Positions 31,964 to 41,262 of a stretch of DNA of 64,000 bases are shown one piece after another (within the stretch, counting starts at the first letter, position 1; the number at the start of each line of letters is the position of its first letter). Under the pieces are notes generated by a model. The model made no database searches. It saw nothing but the letters and a program-made list of their open reading frames with translations, and had not been told where the DNA came from. The stretch is from the NCBI RefSeq assembly GCF_025790165.1, contig NZ_CP094970.1:62001-126000 (forward strand), in the 5' to 3' direction. Both the position numbers and the translations under genes were made by a program. This DNA comes from Solicola gregarius. GTDB taxonomy: Bacteria; Actinomycetota; Actinomycetes; Propionibacteriales; Nocardioidaceae.

Positions 31964-33058
31964 CTACTCCGGGACGTACGAGAACGCGCGCAGCGACGGC
32001 GTGCCGTCGGGCCACCACTGGATGGTCGTCAGCGAGGCCGGCGCGAGCTCCATGCGGTAGATGACCTGCATCGGAGCGCCGAGGGCGATGCGTACGAGCA
32101 TCTTGATCGGCGTCACGTGGCTCACCACGACGACGGTCTTGCCGGCGTACGTTTCGACGATCCGCTCACGCGCCCGGCCGACCCGCTTGTAGACCTTGTC
32201 GAACGGCTCGCCGCCCTTCGGCGCAACGGCCGTTGACGACAGCCAAGCCTCCAGCTGTTCGGGCCAACGCTCCTTCACCTCGGCGAACGTGAGCCCGTCC
32301 CACTCGCCGAACGCGGCTTCTGCGAAGCCGTCCTCGATCGCGGTGTCGACGCCGAGCTTGTCGCCGACGACCTGCGCGGTCTCCTGCGTACGCCGCAGCG
32401 GCGAGCTCACGATCGCGTCGACCCCACCCCGGCGGGCAAGGTACGCGGCCGCGCGCTCGGCCTGGGCGACTCCTTCGTCGGTGAGGCCGGGATCGCTGCC
32501 GCCCGAGCCACAGAACCGCTTCTCCAGCGTGTTGGGAGTGATGCCGTGGCGCAACGCGATGACCGTCACCGGCTCGCCGAGCGACGCGTCCCGCCAGCCC
32601 ACGAGGGGGTTCTTCGGTGCGGGCGCCGTCGGCTCGGCCGGCGTCTTGCCTTGTGCGGCATCGAGCGCGGCGTTCAGCAGCGCATCGGCGGCGGAGTTCT
32701 GTGCTCGCGGCACCCATGTCCACTCCGTACCGAACGGGGCGAGGCCCTGCGCCTTGACCGCGAGCGGCCGCATGTCGGGGTGCTTGATCTTCCACCGCCC
32801 GGCCATCTGCTCGATGACCAGCTTGGAGTCCATGCGTACCTCGACCTCGGCCTCGGGCACGTGGTCGGCGACCAGCTCGAGCCCGGCGATCAGGCCGCTG
32901 TACTCGGCGACGTTGTTGGTCGCGATGCCGATCGTCTCCGCGCGTTCGGCAATGACCTCACCGGTGTCGGCATCGCGGACGAGTGCGCCGTACGCCGCGT
33001 CGCCAGGGTTGCCCCGCGACCCACCGTCGGCCTCGACGATAACCCTGCGAGCCGGCAT
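31964..33058 (-). CDS. Bifunctional RNase H / histidine phosphatase
   Basis: This 364-residue fusion has an N-terminal RNase HI domain with catalytic D11 (VEADGGSRGNPG), E52 (NVAEYSG), D77 (RMDSKL) and D125 (SAADALL), a Pro/Ala-rich linker near 135-150, and a histidine-phosphatase domain with the RHG motif at 170-172 (ALRHGITPN) and later histidine (VVSHVTPIK). The mycobacterial homologue Rv2228c has RNase H activity plus an alpha-ribazole/acid phosphatase domain. Its ATG overlaps the zinc-ribbon gene stop by one base (TGATG), so the two are coupled. Confidence 0.95.
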   Translation of the reverse strand: MPARRVIVEADGGSRGNPGDAAYGALVRDADTGEVIAERAETIGIATNNVAEYSGLIAGLELVADHVPEAEVEVRMDSKLVIEQMAGRWKIKHPDMRPLAVKAQGLAPFGTEWTWVPRAQNSAADALLNAALDAAQGKTPAEPTAPAPKNPLVGWRDASLGEPVTVIALRHGITPNTLEKRFCGSGGSDPGLTDEGVAQAERAAAYLARRGGVDAIVSSPLRRTQETAQVVGDKLGVDTAIEDGFAEAAFGEWDGLTFAEVKERWPEQLEAWLSSTAVAPKGGEPFDKVYKRVGRARERIVETYAGKTVVVVSHVTPIKMLVRIALGAPMQVIYRMELAPASLTTIQWWPDGTPSLRAFSYVPE

Positions 33059-33799
33059 CACAGTCCAGACTCGGACGTACGTACGAGGATCCGGCTGCAC
33101 TCGGGACACCGGAGGACGGCGTCGGCGGGCTCGGCCGCGATCTCGCGCAGGTCGGCGGCGTTGAGCTCCAGGCGGCAGCCTTCGCAGCGTCGCTGGCGAA
33201 GTGCGGCGGCCCCGACGCCGTACTGCGACCGTAGCTTGCCGTAGAGCGCGAGCAGGTCGTCCGGCACGGCCTTCGCGGTCAGCTCGCGTTCGGCGGTCAG
33301 CTCGGCCAGCTGGGCGTCGATCTCGCCGAATGCCTTGTCGCGAGTGCCCTCCGCCTCGGTGATCAGGCCACCGATCTCGGACAGCTCGGACGTGACCGCA
33401 CCGAGGTCGCGCTGCGCGTTCTCGAAGTTGCTCCATGACCTCGAGCTCCTCGTCTTCGAGGGTCGAGATGCGGCGCTCCAGCGCCGCCAGCTCGTGCTGA
33501 AGGTTCTCGAGGTCCTTGGGGTTCGTGATCGCACCGGAGTCGAGTCGCGACTGGTCGCGCTCGCGGCGCGCCTTGACCTGCTCGACCTCGCCGTCGGCCT
33601 TGCGTTGAGCGCGTTCGAGGTCGGACACCGTGGTCTCGGCCTCGATGCGTCGGCCGTCGAGCTCGGTACGGCGGCCGGCGTACTCCTCGAGCGTTGCGAG
33701 CTCGGGAAGGTTCTGCTTGCGGCGCTCGAGCTGGGCGAGCGAGGCATCGTGACTCTGGAGGTCCAGCAGGGTGAGCTGCGCGGACGGATCGGCTTTCAG
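33058..33799 (-). pseudogene. C4-type zinc-ribbon coiled-coil protein, frameshifted, possible CTG start
   Basis: The family (mycobacterial Rv2229c type) has a long antiparallel coiled coil then a C-terminal zinc ribbon; here C-x2-C pairs are RRCEGCRLE and RCPECSRIL. The coil starts KADPSAQLTLLDLQSHDAS. At 33421-33428 the plus strand reads CTCGAAGT; one base removed joins LEVMEQL to ENAQRDLGAVTSEL and gives 246 residues, the normal length. The start appears to be CTG at 33799: homologues begin MKA, and GAGGAG lies seven bases upstream overlapping the stop of the Nif3-like gene. Zinc-ribbon members are thought to bind nucleic acid or act as chaperones. Confidence 0.85.
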
Positions 33800-33809
33800 C
33801 GTTGGCTCC

Positions 33810-34970
33810 TCAGCTCGGCTCGGTCGATGACCATGGAACGTACATGGCCCACGGGTCGGTGACGACCCGAGAGACGCGGGTCTCCACCGTAGCGCCCTCG
33901 GCGGACAGTCGGTCTGCAAGCGTACGCGCGGCTCCGGGCAGCCAGGTCCACTCGGCGGACCAGTGCGGAACGTCGACGACGGCAGGGGCTTCGTCGTGCT
34001 CGTGTAGCTCGCTCACCGGATGGTGCCGGAGGTCGGAGGTGACGTACACGTCGGCACCGACCGAGCGCGCTCGGTCGAGCAGGAAGTCGCCCGCTCCCCC
34101 GCAGAGGGCGACGGTTCGCACCAGTCGCTCCGGGTCACCGGCGACGCGCGCGACACTCGAGGTGGCCGGTAGCGCGTCGACGACACGAGCGGCGAAGTCG
34201 CGCAGCGGCATGGGCTCAGGAAGGACACCGACCCGTCCACTCCCCCGGTCGCCCGGCATCTCGGCGAGCTCGAACAGGTCGAATGCGGGCTCTTCGTACG
34301 GGTGCGCCGCCCGCAGTGCGGCGAGCACCTGCGTACGTCCCGCTCGCGGGAGGATCATCTCCAGGCGCGTCTCGGGTACCTCCTCGATGCGCCCGGACAC
34401 ACCGATCGTCGGATTCGCCGCCGCACTGGGACGAAACGAACCTGTGCCGGAGCTCGCGAAGTGGCAGCGGTCGTACTCTCCGATGCTCCCGGCGCCCGCC
34501 GCCGCCAACGCGTCGACGACCTGCTGAGCGTTCGCGTGCGGCACGAACGTGACGACCTTGTCGAGCGGATCGGCGGCGTCCGCATCGAGCGGCGACACGT
34601 CCGCCAGGCCGAACGCATCGGCCATTGCGGCAGAGACGCCACCGGGCGGAGAGTCGGCGTTCGTATGGCAGGTATGCAACGCGATCCCGGAACGGATCAG
34701 CGAATGTACGACCTTGCCCTTCGGGGTCGTCGCGGCGACGCTGTTGACGCCACGCAGCAGCAGCGGATGGTGGGTGACGATGAGGTCCGCACCCCAGTCG
34801 ATCGCCTCGTCCACCACCGCCCGGACGGGGTCGACAGCGAACAGGACCTTGGAGACCGAGTCGTCGGGATCGCCGACGACCGTACCGACGGCGTCCCAGT
34901 CGTCGGCCCAGCTCGGATCATAGAGGTCATCGAGCGTGGAGATGATCTCGTGCAGGCGCGGGGTACTCAC
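33810..34970 (-). CDS. Nif3-like dinuclear metal-centre protein (DUF34)
   Basis: This 386-residue member of the Nif3/YbgI family has the metal-binding VTHHPLL segment near residue 65, the NADSPPGG loop and the C-terminal HWSAEW and GDFL elements; the middle insertion (PII-like CutA-fold domain, about residues 135-240) is usual for the long actinobacterial form. These proteins form hexameric toroids; proposed roles include GTP cyclohydrolase I type 2 and metal-related damage repair, none proven for this branch. It is the first gene of the operon with the zinc-ribbon and RNase H genes. Confidence 0.93.
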   Translation of the reverse strand: MSTPRLHEIISTLDDLYDPSWADDWDAVGTVVGDPDDSVSKVLFAVDPVRAVVDEAIDWGADLIVTHHPLLLRGVNSVAATTPKGKVVHSLIRSGIALHTCHTNADSPPGGVSAAMADAFGLADVSPLDADAADPLDKVVTFVPHANAQQVVDALAAAGAGSIGEYDRCHFASSGTGSFRPSAAANPTIGVSGRIEEVPETRLEMILPRAGRTQVLAALRAAHPYEEPAFDLFELAEMPGDRGSGRVGVLPEPMPLRDFAARVVDALPATSSVARVAGDPERLVRTVALCGGAGDFLLDRARSVGADVYVTSDLRHHPVSELHEHDEAPAVVDVPHWSAEWTWLPGAARTLADRLSAEGATVETRVSRVVTDPWAMYVPWSSTEPS

Positions 34971-34979
34971 GCCGCGAGG

Positions 34980-35585
34980 CTAACAACCGTCGCGCATGAG
35001 GTTCGGGCGCTTGCCCTTGGTCACGGCCATGAAGGTCACCTTGTGGCGAGGGCCGGGACTTCCGTCGGCGACGTACGCCCGGCCGAGCAGAAACCCGATG
35101 TGCCGTCGTCTGCGATCGACGAACACGGCCCACTGACCGTACCCGGCCTCGCGAGGGCGAGAGAGCCGCTTGCCGTACACATTGCGGAGACGGCGCAGGC
35201 GCGTACCGACGCCCGTGCCTTGGCGAGTACGAAGTCTCTTCGTGAACACGCCCATCTCGACGAGTCGGTGGCGTACGACGACGGCGTCCATGTGCCGCTT
35301 CAGTTCGCCCTTCGGCTGCAGCTTGATCCGACCGCAGGGCGGGTTCGGCACGTTGCGGCGGAACATGCCCGTCCGCATCGCGCGGCGCACGGTCATGCCG
35401 GCCTTGGCGGGACCTATTCGCCCCGGAGCGACCACCAAGCGACGCTCGGCATCCGAGGTCGCAGACGCGCCGCTCGCGACCGACGTCGGGCTGCTCGCGA
35501 GCATCGCGGCGGGTCCGACCGCGAGTGCGACCGCAGCTGCGGCGAGACGGATACGAGGCTTGCTGTCAGGTGCTGATCGGATCAT
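34980..35585 (-). CDS. Secreted basic hypothetical protein (201 aa)
   Basis: The ATG at 35585 has GGGGGAG upstream and gives an N-terminal signal peptide (hydrophobic LAAAAVALAVGPAAMLA, cleavage near residue 36-40). The mature part is strongly basic, with two cysteines (NPPCGRIK and a terminal RDGC). The stretch GPAKAGMTVRRAMRTGMF resembles the repeated GxxxGMTxxEA element of small exported actinobacterial proteins, sometimes lipoprotein- or inhibitor-like. No enzyme motif is present. Upstream frame extensions to 35624 are not needed. Confidence 0.8.
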   Translation of the reverse strand: MIRSAPDSKPRIRLAAAAVALAVGPAAMLASSPTSVASGASATSDAERRLVVAPGRIGPAKAGMTVRRAMRTGMFRRNVPNPPCGRIKLQPKGELKRHMDAVVVRHRLVEMGVFTKRLRTRQGTGVGTRLRRLRNVYGKRLSRPREAGYGQWAVFVDRRRRHIGFLLGRAYVADGSPGPRHKVTFMAVTKGKRPNLMRDGC

Positions 35586-35669
35586 GGCTCCCCCGTTCGC
35601 TGATCCGGGCACGATAGCCGTCAACCGATGCCGACGCGCCGCAAACGGATATTCTCGTGGCCGCGAGAG

Positions 35670-36239
35670 TCAGACGCGTACGCCGTCGAGCATGACAGCG
35701 CCGAGCCGACGGATCTGCCCGGGCTCGGGGTTCGGAACGTGCACGATGCTGCCGACGAGCCGAAGCAGGTCGGCCGCATCGATGTCGTCGCGGGCGACGC
35801 CGGCGCGCTGGGCATTCGTCAGTACCAGGTCGGCCGAGCTCCGCATGGTGTCCCTGCAGTAGGACACGAGCTCGGAGTTCTTACCGACCGCGTCGGCGAG
35901 CTCGGCGAAGATCACGCGCTTGCTGGCCACCACACCCATCCACTTGTCGGTCCAGGAGGCGAGCGCATCCCAGGGCGGCATCTCGGCCACCGCCTCCTTC
36001 GCGGCGGTAGCGAGAGCCTCGACGTCCTCGCGATAGACGACCTCGGCGAGCGCGAGCCGAGTCGGGAAGTGCCGATACAGGGTTCCGATGCCGACACCGG
36101 CCCCGCGGGCGATCTCTTCCAGCGTCGCGTCGGTGCCGCGCGTACGGAACGCCTCCCGCGCGGCATCGAGCAACGCGTCGTAGTTCCGGCGCGCATCGGC
36201 CCGCTTGGGGCGTTGCGCGGTCGCCGGCTCGCCGCCCAT
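35670..36239 (-). CDS. TetR-family repressor of the divergent efflux gene
   Basis: This 189-residue regulator has a TetR helix-turn-helix at about residues 38-57 (LEEIARGAGVGIGTLYRHF) and a helical C-terminal domain of the type often annotated TetR_C_33 (SBI_RR-like). The ATG at 36239 follows a purine-rich site; upstream frame to 36362 overlaps the operators and is unlikely to be coding. It is divergent from an MFS drug-efflux gene, and two inverted repeats CGGAGG-N3-CCTCC lie in between. It probably represses both genes until an efflux substrate binds. Confidence 0.92.
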   Translation of the reverse strand: MGGEPATAQRPKRADARRNYDALLDAAREAFRTRGTDATLEEIARGAGVGIGTLYRHFPTRLALAEVVYREDVEALATAAKEAVAEMPPWDALASWTDKWMGVVASKRVIFAELADAVGKNSELVSYCRDTMRSSADLVLTNAQRAGVARDDIDAADLLRLVGSIVHVPNPEPGQIRRLGAVMLDGVRV

Positions 36240-36271
36240 GTCGATCACTTCCCAGAATCCGCTTGCATAAC

Positions 36272-36309
36272 CGGAGGCTACCTCCGTATAGTTCCGGAGG
36301 AGGCCTCCA
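36272..36309. promoter_or_regulatory. Twin TetR operators
   Basis: CGGAGG-CTA-CCTCCG (36272-36286) and CGGAGG-AGG-CCTCC (36295-36308) have centres 23 bases apart, about two helical turns, which suits two TetR dimers side by side. They lie between the divergent tetR and MFS genes. Confidence 0.65.
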
Positions 36310-36350
36310 CTTAGTCTACCCAACTCCATCATCTCCCAAAGGAGATACCT

Positions 36351-37808
36351 GTGACCACTCATGTCACGCAGGCGATCGACGCGGACGGGGCGAGATCCCG
36401 CGGACCGTCGCCGATTGCACTACTGCTCATCCTCAGCATTCAGCTGATGGTCGTCCTCGACATGACCGTCGTGAACGTCGCGCTCCCCACGCTGCAGGAC
36501 GATCTCGGGTTCTCGGCGTCCGGCTTGTCGTGGGTCCTCAACGCGTACGCGCTCGCCTTCGGCGGACTGCTGCTGCTCGGTGCCCGGCTCGGTGACATCC
36601 TCGGCCGACGCCGCGTCCTGATCGGCGGCGTCGCCGTCTTCGGGATCGCCTCCCTCCTCGGCGGCCTCGCGCCGACCTCCGAGCTGCTCCTGCTCGCCCG
36701 CGGCCTCCAGGGCCTGGGCGCCGCGGTCGCCGCACCGCAGGCACTCGCGCTGCTGACCATCTCGTACCCCGAAGGAAGCGCTCGCAACCGCGCGCTCGGC
36801 TGGTACAGCGCGGTCTCCATCGGCGGCTCGGCGATCGGCCTGGTGGTCGGTGGGATGCTCACCGAATGGCTGTCCTGGCGCTGGGCGTTCTTCATCAATG
36901 TGCCGGTCGGTCTGGCGATCATCGCGCTCGCGCCCCGGTACCTGCCGAGCTCACCGCGCCACTCCGGGCGCTTCGACCTTGCCGGCGCAGCCGCCTCGAC
37001 GGTCGGCGTGACCTCGCTCGTGTACGGGTTGGTCCATGCCGCAGAGCACGGGTGGCAGAACTCCGAGACGATCGAAGCCCTCGCGTTCGGCGTCGCGCTG
37101 CTCGCGGTGTTCGTCGCGATCGAGCGAAGCTCGAGTCAGCCGATAACGCCGCTGCGGCTCTTCGCACACCGCGATCGCGCGGTCGCGTACGTCAGTCGAC
37201 TGCTGCTCGTCGCCGCCATGATGGGGATGTTCTTCTTCCTCACCCAGTTCCTGCAGCGCGTGCACGGCTACGGGCCGGTCGAGACGGGACTTGCGTTCCT
37301 GCCCCTCACGGCGGCACTGCTCTTCTTCTCCCAGTTGTCGGCACGGGTGCTCGTCGAGCGGTTGGGCAGCAGGCTGCTGATGATGACCGGAATGAGCATC
37401 TCAACGGTCGCACTGATCCCGCTCGTCATGATCGACGCGAACACCGGGTACGTACCGGTGCTCCTCTCGGTGGTGCTGTTCGGCATCGGCAACGGGCTGG
37501 CGTTCGTACCCCTGACCGCGCTGGGGCTCACCGACGTACCGCACGAGGACGCGGGTGCGGCGTCCGGCCTGTTGAACGTCATGCAGCAGGTCGGCGGAGC
37601 GCTCGGGCTCGCCGTCCTGGTGTCGGTGTTCGGATCTGCCACGCGCGACGCACAGCCCACCGCAGCCACCGCGATCGGCAGGCAGCACGAAGTGTTGACG
37701 ACCGGAATGTCTTCAGCGTTCCTCGCGGCGCTCGTGCTCATCGCCGTCGCAGTGGCGACGGTCTCCGTCGGCGCCAGCCGACGGGTACGTACCGAGCAGC
37801 CCGCCTGA
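36351..37808 (+). CDS. MFS multidrug efflux transporter (DHA2/EmrB-QacA type)
   Basis: This 485-residue integral membrane protein has 14 predicted helices. Signatures are motif C-like GLVVGGMLTEWLSWRWAFF and the motif A region GARLGDILGRRRVLI between helices 2 and 3, plus LDMTVVNVALPTL in helix 1, all characteristic of proton-driven DHA2 drug exporters. The start is GTG 36351 with AAAGGAGA upstream. It is divergent from and presumably repressed by the TetR protein at 35670. The drug is unknown. Confidence 0.94.
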   Translation: MTTHVTQAIDADGARSRGPSPIALLLILSIQLMVVLDMTVVNVALPTLQDDLGFSASGLSWVLNAYALAFGGLLLLGARLGDILGRRRVLIGGVAVFGIASLLGGLAPTSELLLLARGLQGLGAAVAAPQALALLTISYPEGSARNRALGWYSAVSIGGSAIGLVVGGMLTEWLSWRWAFFINVPVGLAIIALAPRYLPSSPRHSGRFDLAGAAASTVGVTSLVYGLVHAAEHGWQNSETIEALAFGVALLAVFVAIERSSSQPITPLRLFAHRDRAVAYVSRLLLVAAMMGMFFFLTQFLQRVHGYGPVETGLAFLPLTAALLFFSQLSARVLVERLGSRLLMMTGMSISTVALIPLVMIDANTGYVPVLLSVVLFGIGNGLAFVPLTALGLTDVPHEDAGAASGLLNVMQQVGGALGLAVLVSVFGSATRDAQPTAATAIGRQHEVLTTGMSSAFLAALVLIAVAVATVSVGASRRVRTEQPA

Positions 37809-37819
37809 GGTACCGAAGC

Positions 37820-38560
37820 TCAGATCTGCACGACAAGACGAGGACGCGCGACGTCGATCCGGCCGTCGTACTGATGGCCGGCGACGCGTCGCGCGTCGTC
37901 GTGGTTGGCACCCGGCCAGAGGTGGGTCAGCACGAGCCGCTCCGCTCGAGCCTTCGTCGCGGTCTGGCCGACGCTGGCAGCGTCGCTGAGACAGCCGCGG
38001 TGCTCGTCGGGCACGTGGTCGAGGTACGTCGCCTCGGCGAGCAGCAGGCTGGTGCCGCTCGCCAGCTCGATCAGCGCATCCGACGGGCCGCAGTCGCCGG
38101 TGTACGTGAGGCTGCGGCTGCCGATGGTGAACCGCACGCCGGCGTTCGGCGTGAAATGCGGCAGCGAGCGCGTCTCGACTGCGAACGCGTCGATCGAGAA
38201 CTTGTCGTCCGGGCCGAACTCATGCAGCTCGTACGCCTCGTCGTAGCTCGCGGTCGGCTCGAGCGCGAGCACCCGGTCGACCGCACCCGTCGGACAGTAG
38301 ATCGGCAACGGCGATGCCGTCTCGCGACCCATCACCCGCATCCGCAGCAACGGGTTGAGGTCGGCGCAATGGTCCGGGTGCGCGTGCGTCACGAACACCG
38401 CGTCGACGTCAGCGGCGCGGCAGTGCCTGAGCAACGCGACGGCCGAGCCGTACCCAGGATCGACGAGCAGCCGGAACCCGTCGTGCTCGACCAGATAACC
38501 GCTGCAGGGCACGCCCTCGGCAGGGATGCCCCCGCTTCCTCCCAATACGGTCAGCCACAT
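37820..38560 (-). CDS. MBL-fold metallo-hydrolase (RNase Z-like)
   Basis: This 246-residue protein has the zinc motif H59-x-H61-x-D63-H64 (VTHAHPDHCAD), a later TYTGDCGPSD with the bridging aspartate, and HLWPGANHDDA supplying the last histidine. It belongs to the small RNase Z/ElaC-like group of metallo-beta-lactamase-fold hydrolases. In mycobacterial genomes a similar phosphodiesterase-like protein lies near rph/murI, so cyclic nucleotide or RNA substrates are possible. It converges with the MFS gene, 11 bases apart. Confidence 0.9.
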   Translation of the reverse strand: MWLTVLGGSGGIPAEGVPCSGYLVEHDGFRLLVDPGYGSAVALLRHCRAADVDAVFVTHAHPDHCADLNPLLRMRVMGRETASPLPIYCPTGAVDRVLALEPTASYDEAYELHEFGPDDKFSIDAFAVETRSLPHFTPNAGVRFTIGSRSLTYTGDCGPSDALIELASGTSLLLAEATYLDHVPDEHRGCLSDAASVGQTATKARAERLVLTHLWPGANHDDARRVAGHQYDGRIDVARPRLVVQI

Positions 38561-38653
38561 CTCGATCAGCCCCCTCGATCGGCCGGCGGCGCGCTCACCC
38601 TACGCCGCGCCCCGGTCGGACTCCATAGCCCGGGCGGGCGGTTTTCGGTGTCA

Positions 38654-39304
38654 CTAGTACGCGCCGATGACCGAGAACCGGACGTTCTCGTGCTTCGGCT
38701 GCTCGATCTCGTCCAGGACCGCCAGCGCGAGATCCTCGACGGACAAGCGCGACTCTCCGTTCGAGTCGCATCGCAGTACGTCACCGCCCAGCAGATAGGA
38801 CCCGGCAGGGGGCTGGGGAGTATGGGCACCGAACTCGACCGGCGGGCTCACGTAGAACCACGAGCCGACACCGCTGCTGTGCAATAGATCGAGGACCGCG
38901 GCCTGGCCCTTCGACGAGGGCATCGCGGTCGGCGGGACGTCGTCGGTGTCCATCAGACGGTTGCCGCACTCGGAGGCGAGGAGCGTGCCCGACCCGCCGA
39001 CGATGCCGACGCGGGTGCCATGGCGGTCGGCCGCCGAGAGTAGGCCGGGGATGGCCTCGACGAGCAGCTTGCCCTCGATCTCGTTGCCAGGGATCGACAC
39101 GACGACGACGTCTGCGCGCTCGGCGATCTGCGCCACGGACACGGGGTCGTGAATGTCGCCGGCAAGGGCGTACGCCGCCGCGTCCGCGCTGCGCGCCGAG
39201 CCGAAGCGACTGACCGCCACGACCTCGTGCCCGCGGCCCACCGCCTCGGCCCGAATCGCGTCCCCCGCGTATCCGTTACCGCCGTAGATCGCGATCGTTG
39301 CCAT
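38654..39304 (-). CDS. NAD(P)H-binding protein (atypical SDR, SDR_a5-like)
   Basis: This 216-residue protein starts MATIAIYGGNGYAGDAIRAE, the GxxGxxG loop of atypical short-chain dehydrogenases, with a later VGIVGGSGTLL and a YVSPPVEFG segment. YhfK/YwnB-type proteins look alike. These often act as NAD(P)H sensors or reductases of small quinones; no YxxxK catalytic pair is visible. It stands alone between an MBL hydrolase and the ring-cleavage operon on the same strand. Confidence 0.87.
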   Translation of the reverse strand: MATIAIYGGNGYAGDAIRAEAVGRGHEVVAVSRFGSARSADAAAYALAGDIHDPVSVAQIAERADVVVVSIPGNEIEGKLLVEAIPGLLSAADRHGTRVGIVGGSGTLLASECGNRLMDTDDVPPTAMPSSKGQAAVLDLLHSSGVGSWFYVSPPVEFGAHTPQPPAGSYLLGGDVLRCDSNGESRLSVEDLALAVLDEIEQPKHENVRFSVIGAY

Positions 39305-39370
39305 CGCGTTTCCTTCCCACGAGTGTCGGTCCGCCGTCGAGCACGACGCCGCGTACGACCCCCGAAGCGA

Positions 39371-40861
39371 TCAGTCGGCCTCGTCACCGACCGAGGCGGG
39401 CGCCCGCGTCTCGTACGCCCGGTGCGTCGCATCGGTGCGGTACTCGGTGTACATGTACGGGTTGTCGAGCACCTTCGTCTTCGGGATCGCAGGGTTCATG
39501 CCGGACGCCCACGTCTCCTCGCCGAGGGTCGAGCGAAGGTGGTCGACTGTGTCTGCCAGCGCCGAGCGCAACGCGGGGAGGTCGACACCGACGAGCTTGC
39601 CCTCATGCTTCTTCACCTCGCCGCCGACGAGGACCGTGTGTACGTCGCCGCGTCCGGCCTGCATCGCGATATGCCCGTAGGGATTGACGATCGGGAACAT
39701 CGTCGGCGAGTCATCGTTCTTCAGCAGGACGACGTCGGCGAGCTTTCCCGGCTCGAGCGAACCGAGCTCGCCCTCTTTCCCGAGCGCCTTCGCGCCACCG
39801 CGCGTCGCCCACTCGACCACGTGGTGCGAACGAAGGTGCGAGTTGGTGATCGTCTCACCCTCCTGGTGCGCAGTGAGGTGCTCCCATGTCCGGTCGGCGC
39901 CGAGCGTCGTACGCATCGCCGAGAACAGGTCGGCGCTGAACCACACGCTCGTGTCCACCGAAAGGGAGACGGGGATGTCGTGCTCACGCAACGCATGCGA
40001 GGGCGGATAGCCCTGGCCGCAGCTCTGTTCGCTCTCGGTGGAGAGCGAGACCACGCCCCCGGTCGCCGCGATGCGTTGGTACGAGTCCTCGCTGAGGGTT
40101 GCCGCGTGCACATACACCGTGCCGGGCGTGGTGAAGCCGTGCTCGTGCATCAACCGAACACTGTCGTCGTTGGTCGCGCCCCAGACACCCGCATGGGTCG
40201 TCACCGTCACGCCGAGGTCGCGGGCGACCTCGAACGCCGCCTTCTCGGGAAACTCGGGGTCGCCCGTGACGTCGAACGCAAGCTGCACGCCGGCCAGCCG
40301 CGAGTCGTCGATCGACTGCTCGATCAGCGCCCGGTACGCGGGGTCCGCCGTCCACTCCCACGGGCCGGCGAAGATGTTGCCGAAACCCATCACGTACCGG
40401 CCGGGCGACCGCACGAGAGCGTCGATGGCAGCCTCTGCGTGCTCGACAGACTGCAGGCCGTGCGACCAGTCGACCGTCGTGGTGATGCCCGACTCGATCG
40501 CGTCGAGCGTGCTGAGAGCGTTGCCGGCCCAGTAGTCCTGCGGCCGGAACGCCTTGCCGTGCTCGAGGTAGTACCACACGAAGTACTGCGTGAGCGTCCA
40601 GTCGGCACCGTACGCCCGCATCGCGGTCTGCCACATGTGCCGATGGGTGTCGATCATGCCGGGCATGACGATTCCGCCCGACGCGTCGATCTCATAGGTG
40701 CCCTGCGGGGCCTGCAGAGCCGGCCCAACCTCGGCGATACGACCATCGACCACGAGCACGTCGGCTCGGTCGTGGACGGTACGCGCGTCGTCCATCGTGA
40801 CGACAGTGCCGTTCCTGAAGACGATCGGGCGCCCGGGCTCGGGCACGAATGTCTCGGTCAT
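39371..40861 (-). CDS. Amidohydrolase/chlorohydrolase-type deaminase
   Basis: This 496-residue member of the TRZ/ATZ and MTA/SAH deaminase group has the metal-binding H73-x-H75 (MIDTHRHMWQ), further histidines in VTTHAGVWG and YVHAATLSED, and the catalytic aspartate in SLSVDTSVWF. The family hydrolyses C-N or C-Cl bonds on purine- or triazine-like rings. Start at 40861 with GAGGAG just upstream; the upstream part of the frame belongs to the next gene region. It is the last gene of the ligA/ligB operon, so its substrate may be a nitrogen-bearing aromatic precursor. Confidence 0.9.
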   Translation of the reverse strand: MTETFVPEPGRPIVFRNGTVVTMDDARTVHDRADVLVVDGRIAEVGPALQAPQGTYEIDASGGIVMPGMIDTHRHMWQTAMRAYGADWTLTQYFVWYYLEHGKAFRPQDYWAGNALSTLDAIESGITTTVDWSHGLQSVEHAEAAIDALVRSPGRYVMGFGNIFAGPWEWTADPAYRALIEQSIDDSRLAGVQLAFDVTGDPEFPEKAAFEVARDLGVTVTTHAGVWGATNDDSVRLMHEHGFTTPGTVYVHAATLSEDSYQRIAATGGVVSLSTESEQSCGQGYPPSHALREHDIPVSLSVDTSVWFSADLFSAMRTTLGADRTWEHLTAHQEGETITNSHLRSHHVVEWATRGGAKALGKEGELGSLEPGKLADVVLLKNDDSPTMFPIVNPYGHIAMQAGRGDVHTVLVGGEVKKHEGKLVGVDLPALRSALADTVDHLRSTLGEETWASGMNPAIPKTKVLDNPYMYTEYRTDATHRAYETRAPASVGDEAD

Positions 40862-40884
40862 GTCTTGCTCCTCATCGACCGGCG

Positions 40885-41262
40885 TCAGCAGGCGACGCTG
40901 GGGTAGTCCTTGCCGAGCCAGTGCTCGAGCTTCTTTGCGTACTCGTGCTGGAATGCGAGCGGGCCGCCGCGCTCCATGTAGTCCTCGTCGTAGATCCCGA
41001 TGAAGATCGTCAGGGTGAGGAAGTAGTGGACGCCCATCTCGAACAGCGCGACATAGTCGTGGTCCACAAGCGCCGTGCGCTCGGCGGGCTCGAGCCTGAC
41101 CCAGGAGGTACGTTCGACACGCTGCCCCTGCGAGCCGAGGTACGGGGCGTACTCCGCCTGCCACTCGGCGACCATGGCCTCGGGGTCGGCCTTGTACTTC
41201 GCGAGCAGCTCGGGGTCGCGGTCGACCTGGAAGAGGAACTTGTTGACGGCGTACTTGCTCAT
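40885..41262 (-). CDS. Extradiol dioxygenase alpha subunit, LigA type
   Basis: This 125-residue helical protein matches the small subunit of protocatechuate 4,5-dioxygenase (start MSKYAVNKFLFQVDRD, then DPEAMVAEW and LTIFIGIYDEDYMERGG). LigA caps the active site of the LigB subunit. Its ATG overlaps the LigB gene stop by four bases, giving a coupled two-subunit unit. The length fits the family. Confidence 0.88.
   Translation of the reverse strand: MSKYAVNKFLFQVDRDPELLAKYKADPEAMVAEWQAEYAPYLGSQGQRVERTSWVRLEPAERTALVDHDYVALFEMGVHYFLTLTIFIGIYDEDYMERGGPLAFQHEYAKKLEHWLGKDYPSVAC

Noticed and set aside
33830-33850. Fourth member of the ACCATG/CATGGT hairpin family near 33830
   Set aside because: The arms (ACCATG and CATGG) are imperfect, spaced seven bases and lack a pairing outer stem.
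36866-38887. A 673-codon plus-strand frame across the MFS and MBL genes
   Set aside because: It crosses two real genes on different strands, and the product is Arg-rich low complexity.
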